42,387 nt of DNA from an archaeon (GCA_018653605.1 JABHYY010000030.1:1-42387), one strand, 5' to 3'. Positions 9,662-19,537 are shown, counted from the first letter of the stretch. Numbers and translations are program-made. Notes: generated from the sequence alone by a model not told the origin.

Positions 9662-11701
9662 CTAAAAAGTTTGATATCTTGGACCTCCAAATCCTGCTGC
9701 AGGTGATCTAAATGTGATATTCACAGGTGCTGGTGTTGCAACAGTACCTAATGCTGGATGAGAAACATTAACAGTTATTGGATGACTCTCAACCACTCCC
9801 ATAGCTAAATTTCTTGGTATTGTAACACGCAAGTTTGCAGGAACTGAACCACTAGCATCAGTAGTATGAACAACTCCACCAAAAATATCAACAGGCATAG
9901 CAACCCCTGCAGCATTTGTATAACCATCAGCAACAGTAATAGTAGCACCATTAACAGGTCTTCCAGTTCTATTATCTAAAACAAAAAAGTTCATTAACAT
10001 CTCTCTATTTGAAACACCTGGCTCAGGAACCCACATCATTGTAACACTCATACTAGCAGTAGTAGTAGGTGTTGGTAAAGGACCACCAGCTCCAACAATA
10101 ATTTCAAAAACATGAGCAATTGCAGGTTCTCTATCTGCTGCAGTAACACTATTCACATATAACCTCAATCTCATATCACGATCAGGTGCTTGTAAAAGAA
10201 CTGAATTAATACCATAAGGTCCTGTGTTAACTGTAACAGTATTTGAAGTGCTTCCATCAGCATCTCTGAACAATCCTGGCTGATCAACTGTCAATTGTAC
10301 AACTGCACCTGATGTAGCCATAAACTTGCTAACACCTTCATAAACACCAACAACCAAAGGCAAAGTTTCATTTCTATTAATTCTTAATCTATCACTCTTC
10401 CTACCCATCCTAGCAAATCCAGACAACCTACTCCACCTTGTAGTAAAAGGAGCAGTAGCACCTCTATTTAATTGGAAAAAATCTAAAGGCAAAACACCAT
10501 CTAAAGTTGCAAACCATCCAATAATACTTCTACCTGGAGGCTCAACAAAGGTATCACCTAAATTAAGAATATATCTTAACCTTCTACCTTTCAACAACTT
10601 ATCCCATAACAGATTTCCAAACAAGTATTTTAATCCATCACCAATATTGCCTTTAAACTTCCATAACAACCATAACAAACCAGCAAGTATTGCAAGACCA
10701 AAAATAACAAAGAAAACTAAGATACTCCATCCACCTAAATAGTAAATAATAATTGCACCTAAGATTAATGCAAGCAAAGTTAAAATTAACCACCATCTAG
10801 GTTTATTATTTGTAGAGTCCCAAAATATGAATTTAAGTACAGCTCCAATCTGTTCTCTAAAATGCCATATTAACCAAATCAAAGCAGAAACTAAAAGAAT
10901 AAACAGAACAACACCCAATCCCCAAGCACCATAAAACAATATTCCTGCCAAAGGCCCAGCCAACCAAGCCAAGATCCCACCCCCATTACTTAACAAGAAT
11001 AATAACAAAGCAACACCAAGTATAACTAAGAACACATATCCAAGACTTTTAAAATCAGCATTTCCTGCTTTATTTTTTATCCCTTTAAGCCATCCCATTG
11101 TAGAAGCTAAATAAATTAAACCACACACCAATGCAGCAACCAACAATATTGTCAATAAAGGAGACAACTTAAAGAAAAACAAATAAATTATCTCAGACAT
11201 AATTTCATCAAAAGCATAACCCATTGGCATCCCACCAACAACACCTTGGAAAGAAGGAAGTGTATACAATGCAACAAACATTAAAATACAAATAATTGCA
11301 GTCAAAAGCAAAGCTTTCCATGGCCATTTACCATCTTCAGACTTTTCTCCAGTCAATCCTCTCATTATAAAAAAGATAACCAAGAAAGGCGCTAACAACC
11401 CAATTGCCCAACCAAAATTTTCAAGAATAACATCAGGTGTAAACCTCATAACAATCAAAGAAACAATCAAAGAAAACATAACAGCAAATCTGTGCTGTTC
11501 ATTTTTACCACCTTCATCTTTGAAAACAGTCTCTTTTGTTGATTTAAATATTATAATATAAACCAATGCAGCATAAAGAAACTTCAATAAAACTGCACTT
11601 TCATCAGTTGCACCCAAAAAGATATCTAGGATAGATCCATCCTTAGCTAACACACTAGGAACTAATAACAAAGTTAAGACTATCCATAAACCTCTTTTCA
11701 T
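9662..11701 (-). CDS. Polytopic membrane protein (signal peptide, roughly 9-11 TM helices) with C-terminal Ig/carboxypeptidase-regulatory-like beta domains
   Basis: N-terminal MKRGLWIVLTLLLVPSVLA signal; many hydrophobic helices; C-terminal 'NRTGRPVNGATITVADGYTNAAGVA'-type domain; 3-nt gap to the downstream gene. Confidence 0.75.
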   Translation of the reverse strand: MKRGLWIVLTLLLVPSVLAKDGSILDIFLGATDESAVLLKFLYAALVYIIIFKSTKETVFKDEGGKNEQHRFAVMFSLIVSLIVMRFTPDVILENFGWAIGLLAPFLVIFFIMRGLTGEKSEDGKWPWKALLLTAIICILMFVALYTLPSFQGVVGGMPMGYAFDEIMSEIIYLFFFKLSPLLTILLVAALVCGLIYLASTMGWLKGIKNKAGNADFKSLGYVFLVILGVALLLFLLSNGGGILAWLAGPLAGILFYGAWGLGVVLFILLVSALIWLIWHFREQIGAVLKFIFWDSTNNKPRWWLILTLLALILGAIIIYYLGGWSILVFFVIFGLAILAGLLWLLWKFKGNIGDGLKYLFGNLLWDKLLKGRRLRYILNLGDTFVEPPGRSIIGWFATLDGVLPLDFFQLNRGATAPFTTRWSRLSGFARMGRKSDRLRINRNETLPLVVGVYEGVSKFMATSGAVVQLTVDQPGLFRDADGSTSNTVTVNTGPYGINSVLLQAPDRDMRLRLYVNSVTAADREPAIAHVFEIIVGAGGPLPTPTTTASMSVTMMWVPEPGVSNREMLMNFFVLDNRTGRPVNGATITVADGYTNAAGVAMPVDIFGGVVHTTDASGSVPANLRVTIPRNLAMGVVESHPITVNVSHPALGTVATPAPVNITFRSPAAGFGGPRYQTF

Positions 11702-11739
11702 ACACTTCCTTTATATTAGTTATATATTTAAATGTTTTC

Positions 11740-12057
11740 CTAACTGGCTTTTCGCAAATCTTTCTGAACTATATTCTCTAAACTCTGATTTATTTCCTCA
11801 GGATTAGTAAATCCAATAAAATCAACATTAAATTCATACCATTCTAAGAGCTCAGAAGCCATTGGAGTTCCAGAATAACACCTAATCATATTTGTAATAT
11901 AAGCAGTGTAAATAGGAATCATCTTTTCCCTATACCTATTTTTTTGCTCTAAACTATTTAATTTAATCTCACTTTCAACAATCCAATCATACAGGTGCAT
12001 GATATTATTCGAAACATTCAAACTATCTTTCACAGTCAACATTTTTCTCACCTCCAA
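11740..12057 (-). CDS. Hypothetical protein (105 aa)
   Basis: Uninterrupted ORF with archaeal-looking upstream region; no recognised motif. Confidence 0.55.
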   Translation of the reverse strand: MEVRKMLTVKDSLNVSNNIMHLYDWIVESEIKLNSLEQKNRYREKMIPIYTAYITNMIRCYSGTPMASELLEWYEFNVDFIGFTNPEEINQSLENIVQKDLRKAS

Positions 12058-12161
12058 ACTAAATCTTGAAAAAACGATTTATAAAAACAACATATAATTT
12101 TTCGTAAACTTTTCAGAAATTTATGCAAAAGCTTATTAAGTAGAAAAGCAGCTCAATTAAA

Positions 12162-12422
12162 ATGCATAGAATAGCTTTGAAAACTATTACAAAAACAATT
12201 GTTGTTGGTGCATTCACATTTGCAGCAGCATTAATTTGGAGAGAATTTATTGTTGATGTATTACACTTATTTTTTCCTGAAGGAGAAATATTAGGAGATT
12301 TTATTGCTGCAGTTATTGCAACAATTATTTTAGTTGGTTTTGTTTACATATTTCTTAAAACAGAAGAAGAAGCAGAATATGTTATTAAAAAAATTAGAAA
12401 AAGTAGAAAAAAGAAAAAATAA
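12162..12422 (+). CDS. Small two-TM membrane protein (DUF5654-like)
   Basis: TIVVGAFTFAAALIWREFIVDVLHLFFP...AVIATIILVGFVYIFL followed by a basic C-terminus. Confidence 0.6.
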   Translation: MHRIALKTITKTIVVGAFTFAAALIWREFIVDVLHLFFPEGEILGDFIAAVIATIILVGFVYIFLKTEEEAEYVIKKIRKSRKKKK

Positions 12423-12785
12423 TTATTTCTTATAATCTTTAATTGCTTTCTTTAGGGCATCTATTGCAAGAAAAGAACAGTGAACTTTGACAGCAGGAAC
12501 ATCGCCACCAAGCTCTTTTATCACATCTTCATTACTTAATTTCTCAGCTTCGTCGACAGTTTTACCTTTAGCAACTCTACACAATGCTTCAGAAGATGCA
12601 ATTGCAGCAACACAACCAAATGTTTCAAACTTTATTTCTTTGATCACATTATCCTTAACTTTGATATACAGTTTAAGTATATCACCACATTTCATGTTTC
12701 CGACTTCACCAACACCATCAGCATTTTTAATAGTTCCAACATGCTTAGGACTCTTGAAATATTCCATTACTTTTTTAGCGTACAT
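12423..12785 (-). CDS. NifU/IscU-like Fe-S cluster assembly scaffold
   Basis: Conserved Cys contexts GNMKCGD, FETFGCVAAIASSEAL and KVHCSFLA. Confidence 0.93.
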   Translation of the reverse strand: MYAKKVMEYFKSPKHVGTIKNADGVGEVGNMKCGDILKLYIKVKDNVIKEIKFETFGCVAAIASSEALCRVAKGKTVDEAEKLSNEDVIKELGGDVPAVKVHCSFLAIDALKKAIKDYKK

Positions 12786-13905
12786 TTTTTACAGGACTTA
12801 TCCTCCTCAATTTTTCAACAATTTTTTTCAACTCTTTAACAGTATACTCTATATCTTGCTCAGTTGTAAACTTGCTTAGTGTAAACCTAATTGATCCATG
12901 TGCTTGCTCATGCTTCATACCAAGTGCCATTAAAACATGCGAAGGTTCTAAAGATTGCGAACTACAAGCAGATCCAGTTGAAACAGCAATTCCTTTCATA
13001 TTCAACATCATCAACAAACTTTCACCTTCAATACCCATAAAAGAAATATTAACATTATTACACAATCTTTCTTTAGGACCATTTAATTTTGTATTAGGAA
13101 TTTTTAGAATTTCTTCAGTTAACTTCTCTCTTAACTTTTTAATCTGTTCAACAGGCTGTTTCATTTCAACAGCTTTTGCAAACCCAACAATTCCAGGCAA
13201 GTTTTCAGTACCAGGTCTAACATCCCTTTCTTGATGTCCACCATAAACTAAACTTCCAACTCTAACTCCTCTTTTTATATACAATGCACCAACACCTTTT
13301 GGCCCATGTATCTTATGAGAAGATATGGACAGTGTAGTAACATTCTTAACATCAATTGGAACTTTAGTAAAACTTTGTACAGCATCAACATGGAAAAACA
13401 CTTTATGCTTCTTACAAATCTTGCCAATCTTTTCAATATCTTGAATAACACCAACTTCATTATTTCCATGGATAACAGAAACCAAAGCAGTATCTTTAGT
13501 AATCAATTTTTCCAACTCATCCAACTTAACAAAACCTTCACTATCAACACCAACATAACTAACTTTGTAACCTTTCAAACTCTTACAAGTGTTATACACA
13601 GAAGGATGCTCAATCTTAGTTGTAATAACATGCTTTTTCTCAGTCTTGGATAACAAACCCTTGATAGCCAAATTATTAGACTCAGTACCACCTGAAGTAA
13701 AAATAATCTCATCACTTCCAGCACCAAACTCATCAGCAACAGTTTTCCTAGATTTCTCTAACAACTCTTTAGCTCTCTCACCAAATGAATGCAAAGAAGA
13801 AGGATTACCATACTCACTAACTAAAACTTTTTTCATTTCAGCAACAACTTTTTCATCAGCTTTAGTTGTAGCTCCATTATCTAAATACACTTTCATCTTT
13901 TGCAC
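12775..13905 (-). CDS. Cysteine desulfurase (NifS/IscS family)
   Basis: YLDNGATTKADEKV, FTSGGTESNNLAIKG, SISSHKIHGPKGVGALYIKRG, GTENLPGIVGF, STGSACSSQSLEPSHVL. Confidence 0.95.
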   Translation of the reverse strand: MQKMKVYLDNGATTKADEKVVAEMKKVLVSEYGNPSSLHSFGERAKELLEKSRKTVADEFGAGSDEIIFTSGGTESNNLAIKGLLSKTEKKHVITTKIEHPSVYNTCKSLKGYKVSYVGVDSEGFVKLDELEKLITKDTALVSVIHGNNEVGVIQDIEKIGKICKKHKVFFHVDAVQSFTKVPIDVKNVTTLSISSHKIHGPKGVGALYIKRGVRVGSLVYGGHQERDVRPGTENLPGIVGFAKAVEMKQPVEQIKKLREKLTEEILKIPNTKLNGPKERLCNNVNISFMGIEGESLLMMLNMKGIAVSTGSACSSQSLEPSHVLMALGMKHEQAHGSIRFTLSKFTTEQDIEYTVKELKKIVEKLRRISPVKNVR

Positions 13906-14252
13906 GCCCTACATCCTTTCAAACCTTGGTTTAAACTTCTATGGATTTTACACATATGATCTCTTCTTTTCAAATACTTACATATTCTTTGTAGTTCCTT
14001 CATGCTTGCACTTTTAGCTTTAGAGTCTACAATTCTCCGAGCTGAAATCTTTATTTGGTTAAGCACAGCCGGAGAAAATTTAACATCTTTCCCTCTTTTG
14101 TTTTTTAGGTACTGTGATACCGCAGCTTCAGTAATACACAATCTTTTTGCAATTTCTTTTTGGGTTAGATCTTCTTCTAACAAAGCCTTAGCTAACTCTT
14201 TTCTAATTGCAGGTATGATATACCACACTTCAATTTCTTGGGGAAGGTTCAT
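13893..14252 (-). CDS. XRE-type HTH transcriptional regulator with C-terminal Cys cluster
   Basis: HTH LTQKEIAKRLCITEAAVSQYLKNKRG; C-terminus RICKYLKRRDHMCKIHRSLNQGLKGCRACKR. Start moved to the ATG (MNLPQEIEV...) at 14252 instead of the TTG used in the ORF track (14261). Confidence 0.85.
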   Translation of the reverse strand: MNLPQEIEVWYIIPAIRKELAKALLEEDLTQKEIAKRLCITEAAVSQYLKNKRGKDVKFSPAVLNQIKISARRIVDSKAKSASMKELQRICKYLKRRDHMCKIHRSLNQGLKGCRACKR

Positions 14253-14270
14253 AATTAACAATAGTTAATT
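14253..14270. promoter_or_regulatory. Perfect inverted repeat AATTAAC-AATA-GTTAATT, probable operator of the HTH-nifS-nifU operon
   Basis: 18-bp palindrome with 7-bp arms immediately upstream of the ATG and downstream of a TATA-like box (minus-strand TTATAAATA, ~14276-14284). Confidence 0.65.
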
Positions 14271-14311
14271 CTTCCTATTTATAAGCTTTATGGAATGGTA
14301 TTAAGAATCTA

Positions 14312-14719
14312 TTATCTCATATCAAGATGATATGCTACAAAACTAGATCTTATTCTGGAATCATTTAAATGATTGGGTTCAAATTCTTGTCCTAATATCT
14401 CTTCAATCCGATCGTATAAATCTCTTTCAGAGATTTTGCCACCACAAGTAAAACCATGGCCTCTTACCAAAGATACACTTTGTTCAGAAGTTACTGCAGA
14501 TTGCATTGTCTCTTCAAGCATATCATAAAAGAAATTTTGATTAGGGATGATAAATTCATCTAAATTTCTAGACATAATTACTAACCAGTCTACTGGATCT
14601 CCAACAGCAGCTACTTGGGAAGCAACACGAGCAAATAATCCATCAAGATATTCTCTACCATTAGCACCATCAGGACAAAAAACTCCATCTCTAACTACAT
14701 AAATATTTTGTGTTGTCAT
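14312..14719 (-). CDS. Hypothetical protein (135 aa)
   Basis: Intact ORF; no recognised family. Confidence 0.55.
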   Translation of the reverse strand: MTTQNIYVVRDGVFCPDGANGREYLDGLFARVASQVAAVGDPVDWLVIMSRNLDEFIIPNQNFFYDMLEETMQSAVTSEQSVSLVRGHGFTCGGKISERDLYDRIEEILGQEFEPNHLNDSRIRSSFVAYHLDMR

Positions 14720-14844
14720 ATATTAAATAAATTTATTCTCCTTTTTAACAATTATTATGCTTCATTAATCCTTTTAGAGGAAGAACAACTTGCACACATA
14801 TCAGAGACACAAACCTTAAGAATTATAACTAATTTTTAAACACT

Positions 14845-15411
14845 ATGGAAATAACACATTGGTTACATGAAGTTGGAGGAAAACAAGGATTAACCTCAAA
14901 TGTATTCCTAATTAACAAAGAGATATTAATTGACTTAGGAACAAAGGATAACGCTAATTTACTCTTACAAAACCTTAAAGAATTAAATGTTTCTCCTGAA
15001 GATATAAAGAAAGTAATATTTACACATATTCACTATGATCACACTGGAGATCCAAGTAAATTCCCAAAAGCAGAATTCTTTGCTTCAAAAGAAGAAATAG
15101 AAGACTTAGCAAAGTATGGAGCTCAAGCAACAGTAACACCTTCAGCATATGCAGACATTAAAGGAATAAAACTAAACCCTTTAACAGAACTAGAAGGATT
15201 TAATGTAATACACACACCAGGCCACTCAAGAGGATCTATTTGCTTAGAAAAAGATGGTGTGCTAATATCTGGAGACACTCTTTTTAATAACAACATACCA
15301 GGAAGAATAGATCTTCCAACTGCAGCACCAGAATTAATGAAATCTTCTTTAGAAAAAATAAAGGGCTACAAGATACTCTGCCCAGGACATGGAACATGTA
15401 CAACGAAATAG
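14845..15411 (+). CDS. Metallo-beta-lactamase fold hydrolase (glyoxalase II-like)
   Basis: FTHIHYDHTGDPSKF (HxHxDH), VIHTPGHSRGSICLEKDGVLISGDTLF, CPGHG. Confidence 0.93.
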   Translation: MEITHWLHEVGGKQGLTSNVFLINKEILIDLGTKDNANLLLQNLKELNVSPEDIKKVIFTHIHYDHTGDPSKFPKAEFFASKEEIEDLAKYGAQATVTPSAYADIKGIKLNPLTELEGFNVIHTPGHSRGSICLEKDGVLISGDTLFNNNIPGRIDLPTAAPELMKSSLEKIKGYKILCPGHGTCTTK

Positions 15412-15857
15412 CAAGAGGATATGATGAACTGTACTACCAAGAACAATTAGACAAATTAAACATAATAAAAAAGCATTTCAAATTTCAAGGAAAAATTCTA
15501 GACATTGGTGCAGGAACAGGTATAATCTCTAAACATTTTGAAAATGTAACCTCAGTAGACCCTGCAGAAGAGCTACTAAAACAAGCAAAGGGGAAAACAG
15601 TGGTTGCTAAAGCAGAAAAACTTCCCTTTCCAAACAATTCCTTCGACACAGTGGTTTCGCTGACAGCACTACACCATTGTGATATAGACAAAGCAATAAA
15701 AGAGATAAAAAGAGTATCTAAAGCTGAAAACTACGCATTCACTATATTAAAAAAAGCAAAACATTTCAAGGAAATTGTAAGCAAACTAAAAAACAATTTT
15801 AATTTAAAAGAAATAGATGAAAAAAAGGATTTAATTCTAATCAGTCAAACAAACTAA
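15396..15857 (+). CDS. Class I SAM-dependent methyltransferase
   Basis: GKILDIGAGTGIISKHF motif I; LPFPNNSFDTVVSLTALHHC; overlaps the 3' end of the MBL-fold gene. Confidence 0.85.
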   Translation: MYNEIARGYDELYYQEQLDKLNIIKKHFKFQGKILDIGAGTGIISKHFENVTSVDPAEELLKQAKGKTVVAKAEKLPFPNNSFDTVVSLTALHHCDIDKAIKEIKRVSKAENYAFTILKKAKHFKEIVSKLKNNFNLKEIDEKKDLILISQTN

Positions 15858-17709
15858 AGGGATTATTATTACCACCAGAACTTTTCTTCGGAGGTAATAC
15901 AGAAGCTAACTTTTTTTGATCTTCACCTTTCTTAATCTTAGCTTCAGTCTTCTTAATCTCACCAAGAACTCTATGCTTAAAATCAGCAACACTTTTCTCT
16001 TTACTTTCAAAGTGTAAACTAGGCTTTTTCTTCTTACCAGCCTTTTTAGGACTATCCATTTTCATTGGAGGTTCATCATTCTTAACAAACTTCTTAGCTT
16101 TCTTTTTGCCTCTTCTCTCTTTAATCCGAGGTCCAACTCTTGAATAAACTAAGTAACTTAAACCACCACAGAATAACACAGCAAGGAAAACATAAACCCA
16201 TGTCATTGAAGTTCTAGTAGCTCCATCTTCAATAACCAAATCATTAATAGTATTACCAGTAGGCAATCCTAAAGAATAAACACCAGTAGGAATCTCTTCA
16301 CCAAGATCAACTACCAAAGTTTCATTAACATCTAAATTTTTACTTCTTTTAATCATGTACTTAGCATTATCACTTTCTACTTCTAATTCAATATCATCTG
16401 TATACCTAGTATTACCAATGTTCCTTATGTACAAAACTTCATTTTCAATATTAATTTCAAGGTTACTAACCATATCTACAGTTAAAGTTTCATCATCAAA
16501 TAAATCTTCATAAGAACCTGAGATCTCCCAAGTACCTGGTCTTCCAAACTGAGGGATTTCATAAATAACACCCTTTCCACTTTGAACATCTCTCTTTGAA
16601 ATCAAATCCAAATCAGAATCTCTAACTTCCAACTCAACCAAACCTTCCATTAGATCACCAGCTTGATCATATAAAGAAGCAACAATTTCTAAATCCTCTT
16701 CAGGATACAATGTATAATTATTAAGCTCAACATCAACAGAGCTTGCTAAAGGATCAACTTCAACTGTTTTATAACTTGAACCTTCATTATCATAAGAATC
16801 TTTAACTGTAACAGTTAACTTATGATCACCTGATTCAATATCATCTGAAACAACAAAAGCATATGTAAACTCACTATCAACCAAAGAAGCACTATATAAC
16901 TCATCACCAAACTCAATTGAAACTGAAGCACTACTCACTGAAGTCTTTTGTGCAGTTTTAACTTCACCTGTTACAATAATATCATCACCAGGTAAAAAGG
17001 AATCAGCAGATGCATCCATAGTTACATACAAATCATCAATCAAATCAAAACTTCCAACATTTGAAAAAACTTGCATATTACCATAATAATCTCTAACTAA
17101 TAAGTTTATATCATAATCACCAGGATAACCAGCAACAAACTGATATTCATAATTTAAATAACCATCAATAACAGCAACAGCATCAACAAGATACTCAATT
17201 CCATCCTGCTCAAAATAGATTTCAGCAGAACCACTAATCTTGGTTCCATCCAACTTCTCAATCCTTCCTTCCATACTTAATGTGTCACCTAACTGGAAAA
17301 GTGTATCAGAAACATCAAATGTTCCTTCCATATCTTTTACAACTTCAAAACTTGAAGATGTTTCTTCATCAATAACATTACTAGAAACAATTGTTTGTGC
17401 TTTAACATGGCAATATCCATCCATGGATGATGTAATTATAATATTTGGTAAGTTTAGTGAAGAAAGATAAACTCTTTCACCAGAAATAAGATCAAAAGGT
17501 ATTCTTTGCAAAGGAAAATCCACATCATAACATTCAACAGTTAACTGCAAATACCCACTAAGGTCTTCATCTTCTAGAATTGAACCTGAAATTGTGACTG
17601 TGTCCCCTACATTATACCTAGATTGTGCAGGTCCATCAATATCAATGGTAGCACTTGCTGCAGGTATTAGTAAACAAATAATTAATATAATTAATAACCC
17701 CTTTTTCAT
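15841..17709 (-). CDS. Secreted/surface protein with repeated Ig-like domains, C-terminal TM and Lys-rich cytoplasmic tail
   Basis: Signal peptide MKKGLLIILIICLLIPAASA; repeats such as YNVGDTVTISGSI, FQLGDTLSMEGRI, FLPGDDIIVTGEV; TM WVYVFLAVLFCGGLSYLVYS followed by KERRGKKKAKK. Confidence 0.8.
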   Translation of the reverse strand: MKKGLLIILIICLLIPAASATIDIDGPAQSRYNVGDTVTISGSILEDEDLSGYLQLTVECYDVDFPLQRIPFDLISGERVYLSSLNLPNIIITSSMDGYCHVKAQTIVSSNVIDEETSSSFEVVKDMEGTFDVSDTLFQLGDTLSMEGRIEKLDGTKISGSAEIYFEQDGIEYLVDAVAVIDGYLNYEYQFVAGYPGDYDINLLVRDYYGNMQVFSNVGSFDLIDDLYVTMDASADSFLPGDDIIVTGEVKTAQKTSVSSASVSIEFGDELYSASLVDSEFTYAFVVSDDIESGDHKLTVTVKDSYDNEGSSYKTVEVDPLASSVDVELNNYTLYPEEDLEIVASLYDQAGDLMEGLVELEVRDSDLDLISKRDVQSGKGVIYEIPQFGRPGTWEISGSYEDLFDDETLTVDMVSNLEINIENEVLYIRNIGNTRYTDDIELEVESDNAKYMIKRSKNLDVNETLVVDLGEEIPTGVYSLGLPTGNTINDLVIEDGATRTSMTWVYVFLAVLFCGGLSYLVYSRVGPRIKERRGKKKAKKFVKNDEPPMKMDSPKKAGKKKKPSLHFESKEKSVADFKHRVLGEIKKTEAKIKKGEDQKKLASVLPPKKSSGGNNNPFSLFD

Positions 17710-17795
17710 ATAGTCTCTTATTATACTTAACTAATTTATAAAGTTTCCTGTACTTTGTAGAAAGGTTTATATAATTATAATCAATATGTTGAAGT

Positions 17796-19499
17796 ATGGA
17801 TCTAGAAACCCTAAGACATAGTTGTTCACATCTTTTAGCACAAGCAGTAAAAGAATTATATCCAAAAGTTAAATTAGGTATGGGTCCAGCAATAGAAAAT
17901 GGTTTCTACTATGATTTTGACAAAGCTGAACCTTTCACTCCAGAAGATCTGAAAAAAATTGAAAAAAAGATGTATGAGATTGCAAAAAGAAAACTTCCTA
18001 TTGAAAAAGCAAAACTTACAAAAAAAGAACAAACAGATTTCTTCAAAATAGAACCTTACAAAAAAGAACTTGCAAAAGAACTTAAAACACCAACTTTTTT
18101 CAAACAAGGTGATTTTATTGACTTATGTAAGGGTCCACATGTTGAAAACACAAAAGAATTGAAAGGTTTATACAAATTAAGTAAAGTTGCAGGTGCATAT
18201 TGGAAAGGTGACTCCAATAACAAACAATTGCAAAGAATTTATGGCTATGCTTTTGAAAGCAAGGATAAATTAAAAGCATTTAGGAAACTTTTAGAAGAAG
18301 CAGAGAGAAGAGATCACAAAAAACTAGGAAAGCAACTAGAATTATTTTCAATTCATGATGAAGCACCAGGTATGCCTTTTTTTCATAATAAAGGGGCTTT
18401 TATATTTGAAACATTGAAGGAATATTTAACTCAAGAATTAAGGGGATTAAATTATGAATTAAATATGACTCCAATTATTCTTAACAAAAATCTTTGGTTA
18501 CAATCAGGACATTGGGACCATTATCAAGATAACATGTACTTTACAAAAATTGATAAGCAAGATTTTGCAGTAAAGCCAATGAACTGTCCAGGTAATATAT
18601 TAATATTCAAAACAAAATTACACTCTTATAGAGAGTTACCAATAAAAGCTGGAGAATTTGGTCTTGTTCATAGACATGAGTTATCTGGAGTATTAAGTGG
18701 TTTATTCAGAGTAAGAGTTTTTACACAAGATGATGCACATATCTATTGTACAGAGAAACAATTAAAAGACCAAATTATAGAATTAATTGATTTAATTGAT
18801 AGAGTTTATTCAACTTTTGGATTTACTTATGATTTAGAACTTTCAACACGACCAGAAAAAGCAATGGGTGCAAAGAAAACTTGGGACTCAGCTGAAAAAA
18901 GTCTAAAACAAGCTTTAGAAACTAAAAAATTAAAATATAAAATAAATGAAGGGGATGGCGCATTTTATGGTCCAAAAATTGACTTCCATATTAAAGATGC
19001 TTTAGGTAGGGGTTGGCAATGTGGAACAATTCAATTAGATTTCCAAATGCCAGAAAAGTTTGATTTAAATTATGAAGGTAAAGATGGGAAAAAACATAGG
19101 CCAATAATGCTTCACAGAACAATTTTTGGTTCTTTTGAAAGATTTATAGGAGTATTAATTGAACATTTTGCAGGAAAATTCCCTCTATGGTTATCACCAG
19201 TTCAAGTAAAAATCTTAACTGTTACAGACAGAGCAAACAAATTTGCAGAAAAAATAATAACAGAACTTAAAGAAAATAACATTAGAGTTGAAATTGATGA
19301 TAGGTCAGAATCAATTAGCAAAAAAGTTAGAGAAGCCACTCTACAAAAAGTTAATTATATTCTAACAATAGGTGACAAAGAGGTAGAAAACAAAACTCTT
19401 GCAGTCAGACACAGGTCAGGCAAGGTAGACTTTGGTGTCACAACAAAAAAATTCCTTCAACAACTACAAAAAGAGATTGATACAAAACAGATAAAATAG
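17796..19499 (+). CDS. thrS: Threonyl-tRNA synthetase, bacterial-type, lacking an N-terminal TGS domain
   Basis: HSCSHLLAQAVKELYP and CKGPHVENTKELKGLYKLSKVAGAYWKGDSNNKQLQRIYG (bacterial N2 editing domain); MNCPGNILIFK; RVRVFTQDDAHIYC; AFYGPKIDFHIKDALGRGWQCGTIQLDF. Confidence 0.96.
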   Translation: MDLETLRHSCSHLLAQAVKELYPKVKLGMGPAIENGFYYDFDKAEPFTPEDLKKIEKKMYEIAKRKLPIEKAKLTKKEQTDFFKIEPYKKELAKELKTPTFFKQGDFIDLCKGPHVENTKELKGLYKLSKVAGAYWKGDSNNKQLQRIYGYAFESKDKLKAFRKLLEEAERRDHKKLGKQLELFSIHDEAPGMPFFHNKGAFIFETLKEYLTQELRGLNYELNMTPIILNKNLWLQSGHWDHYQDNMYFTKIDKQDFAVKPMNCPGNILIFKTKLHSYRELPIKAGEFGLVHRHELSGVLSGLFRVRVFTQDDAHIYCTEKQLKDQIIELIDLIDRVYSTFGFTYDLELSTRPEKAMGAKKTWDSAEKSLKQALETKKLKYKINEGDGAFYGPKIDFHIKDALGRGWQCGTIQLDFQMPEKFDLNYEGKDGKKHRPIMLHRTIFGSFERFIGVLIEHFAGKFPLWLSPVQVKILTVTDRANKFAEKIITELKENNIRVEIDDRSESISKKVREATLQKVNYILTIGDKEVENKTLAVRHRSGKVDFGVTTKKFLQQLQKEIDTKQIK

Positions 19500-19537
19500 C
19501 ATAATCTTTTTATAATATAAAATTCTCCAAAATAAAA

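Noticed and set aside
12487-12879. 130-aa plus-strand ORF
   Set aside because: Antisense to nifU and the start of the nifS 3' end, both strongly supported; no motif or promoter of its own.
13589-14017. 142-aa plus-strand ORF and the neighbouring 13306..13653 ORF
   Set aside because: Antisense to the cysteine desulfurase gene; composition follows complementary codons.
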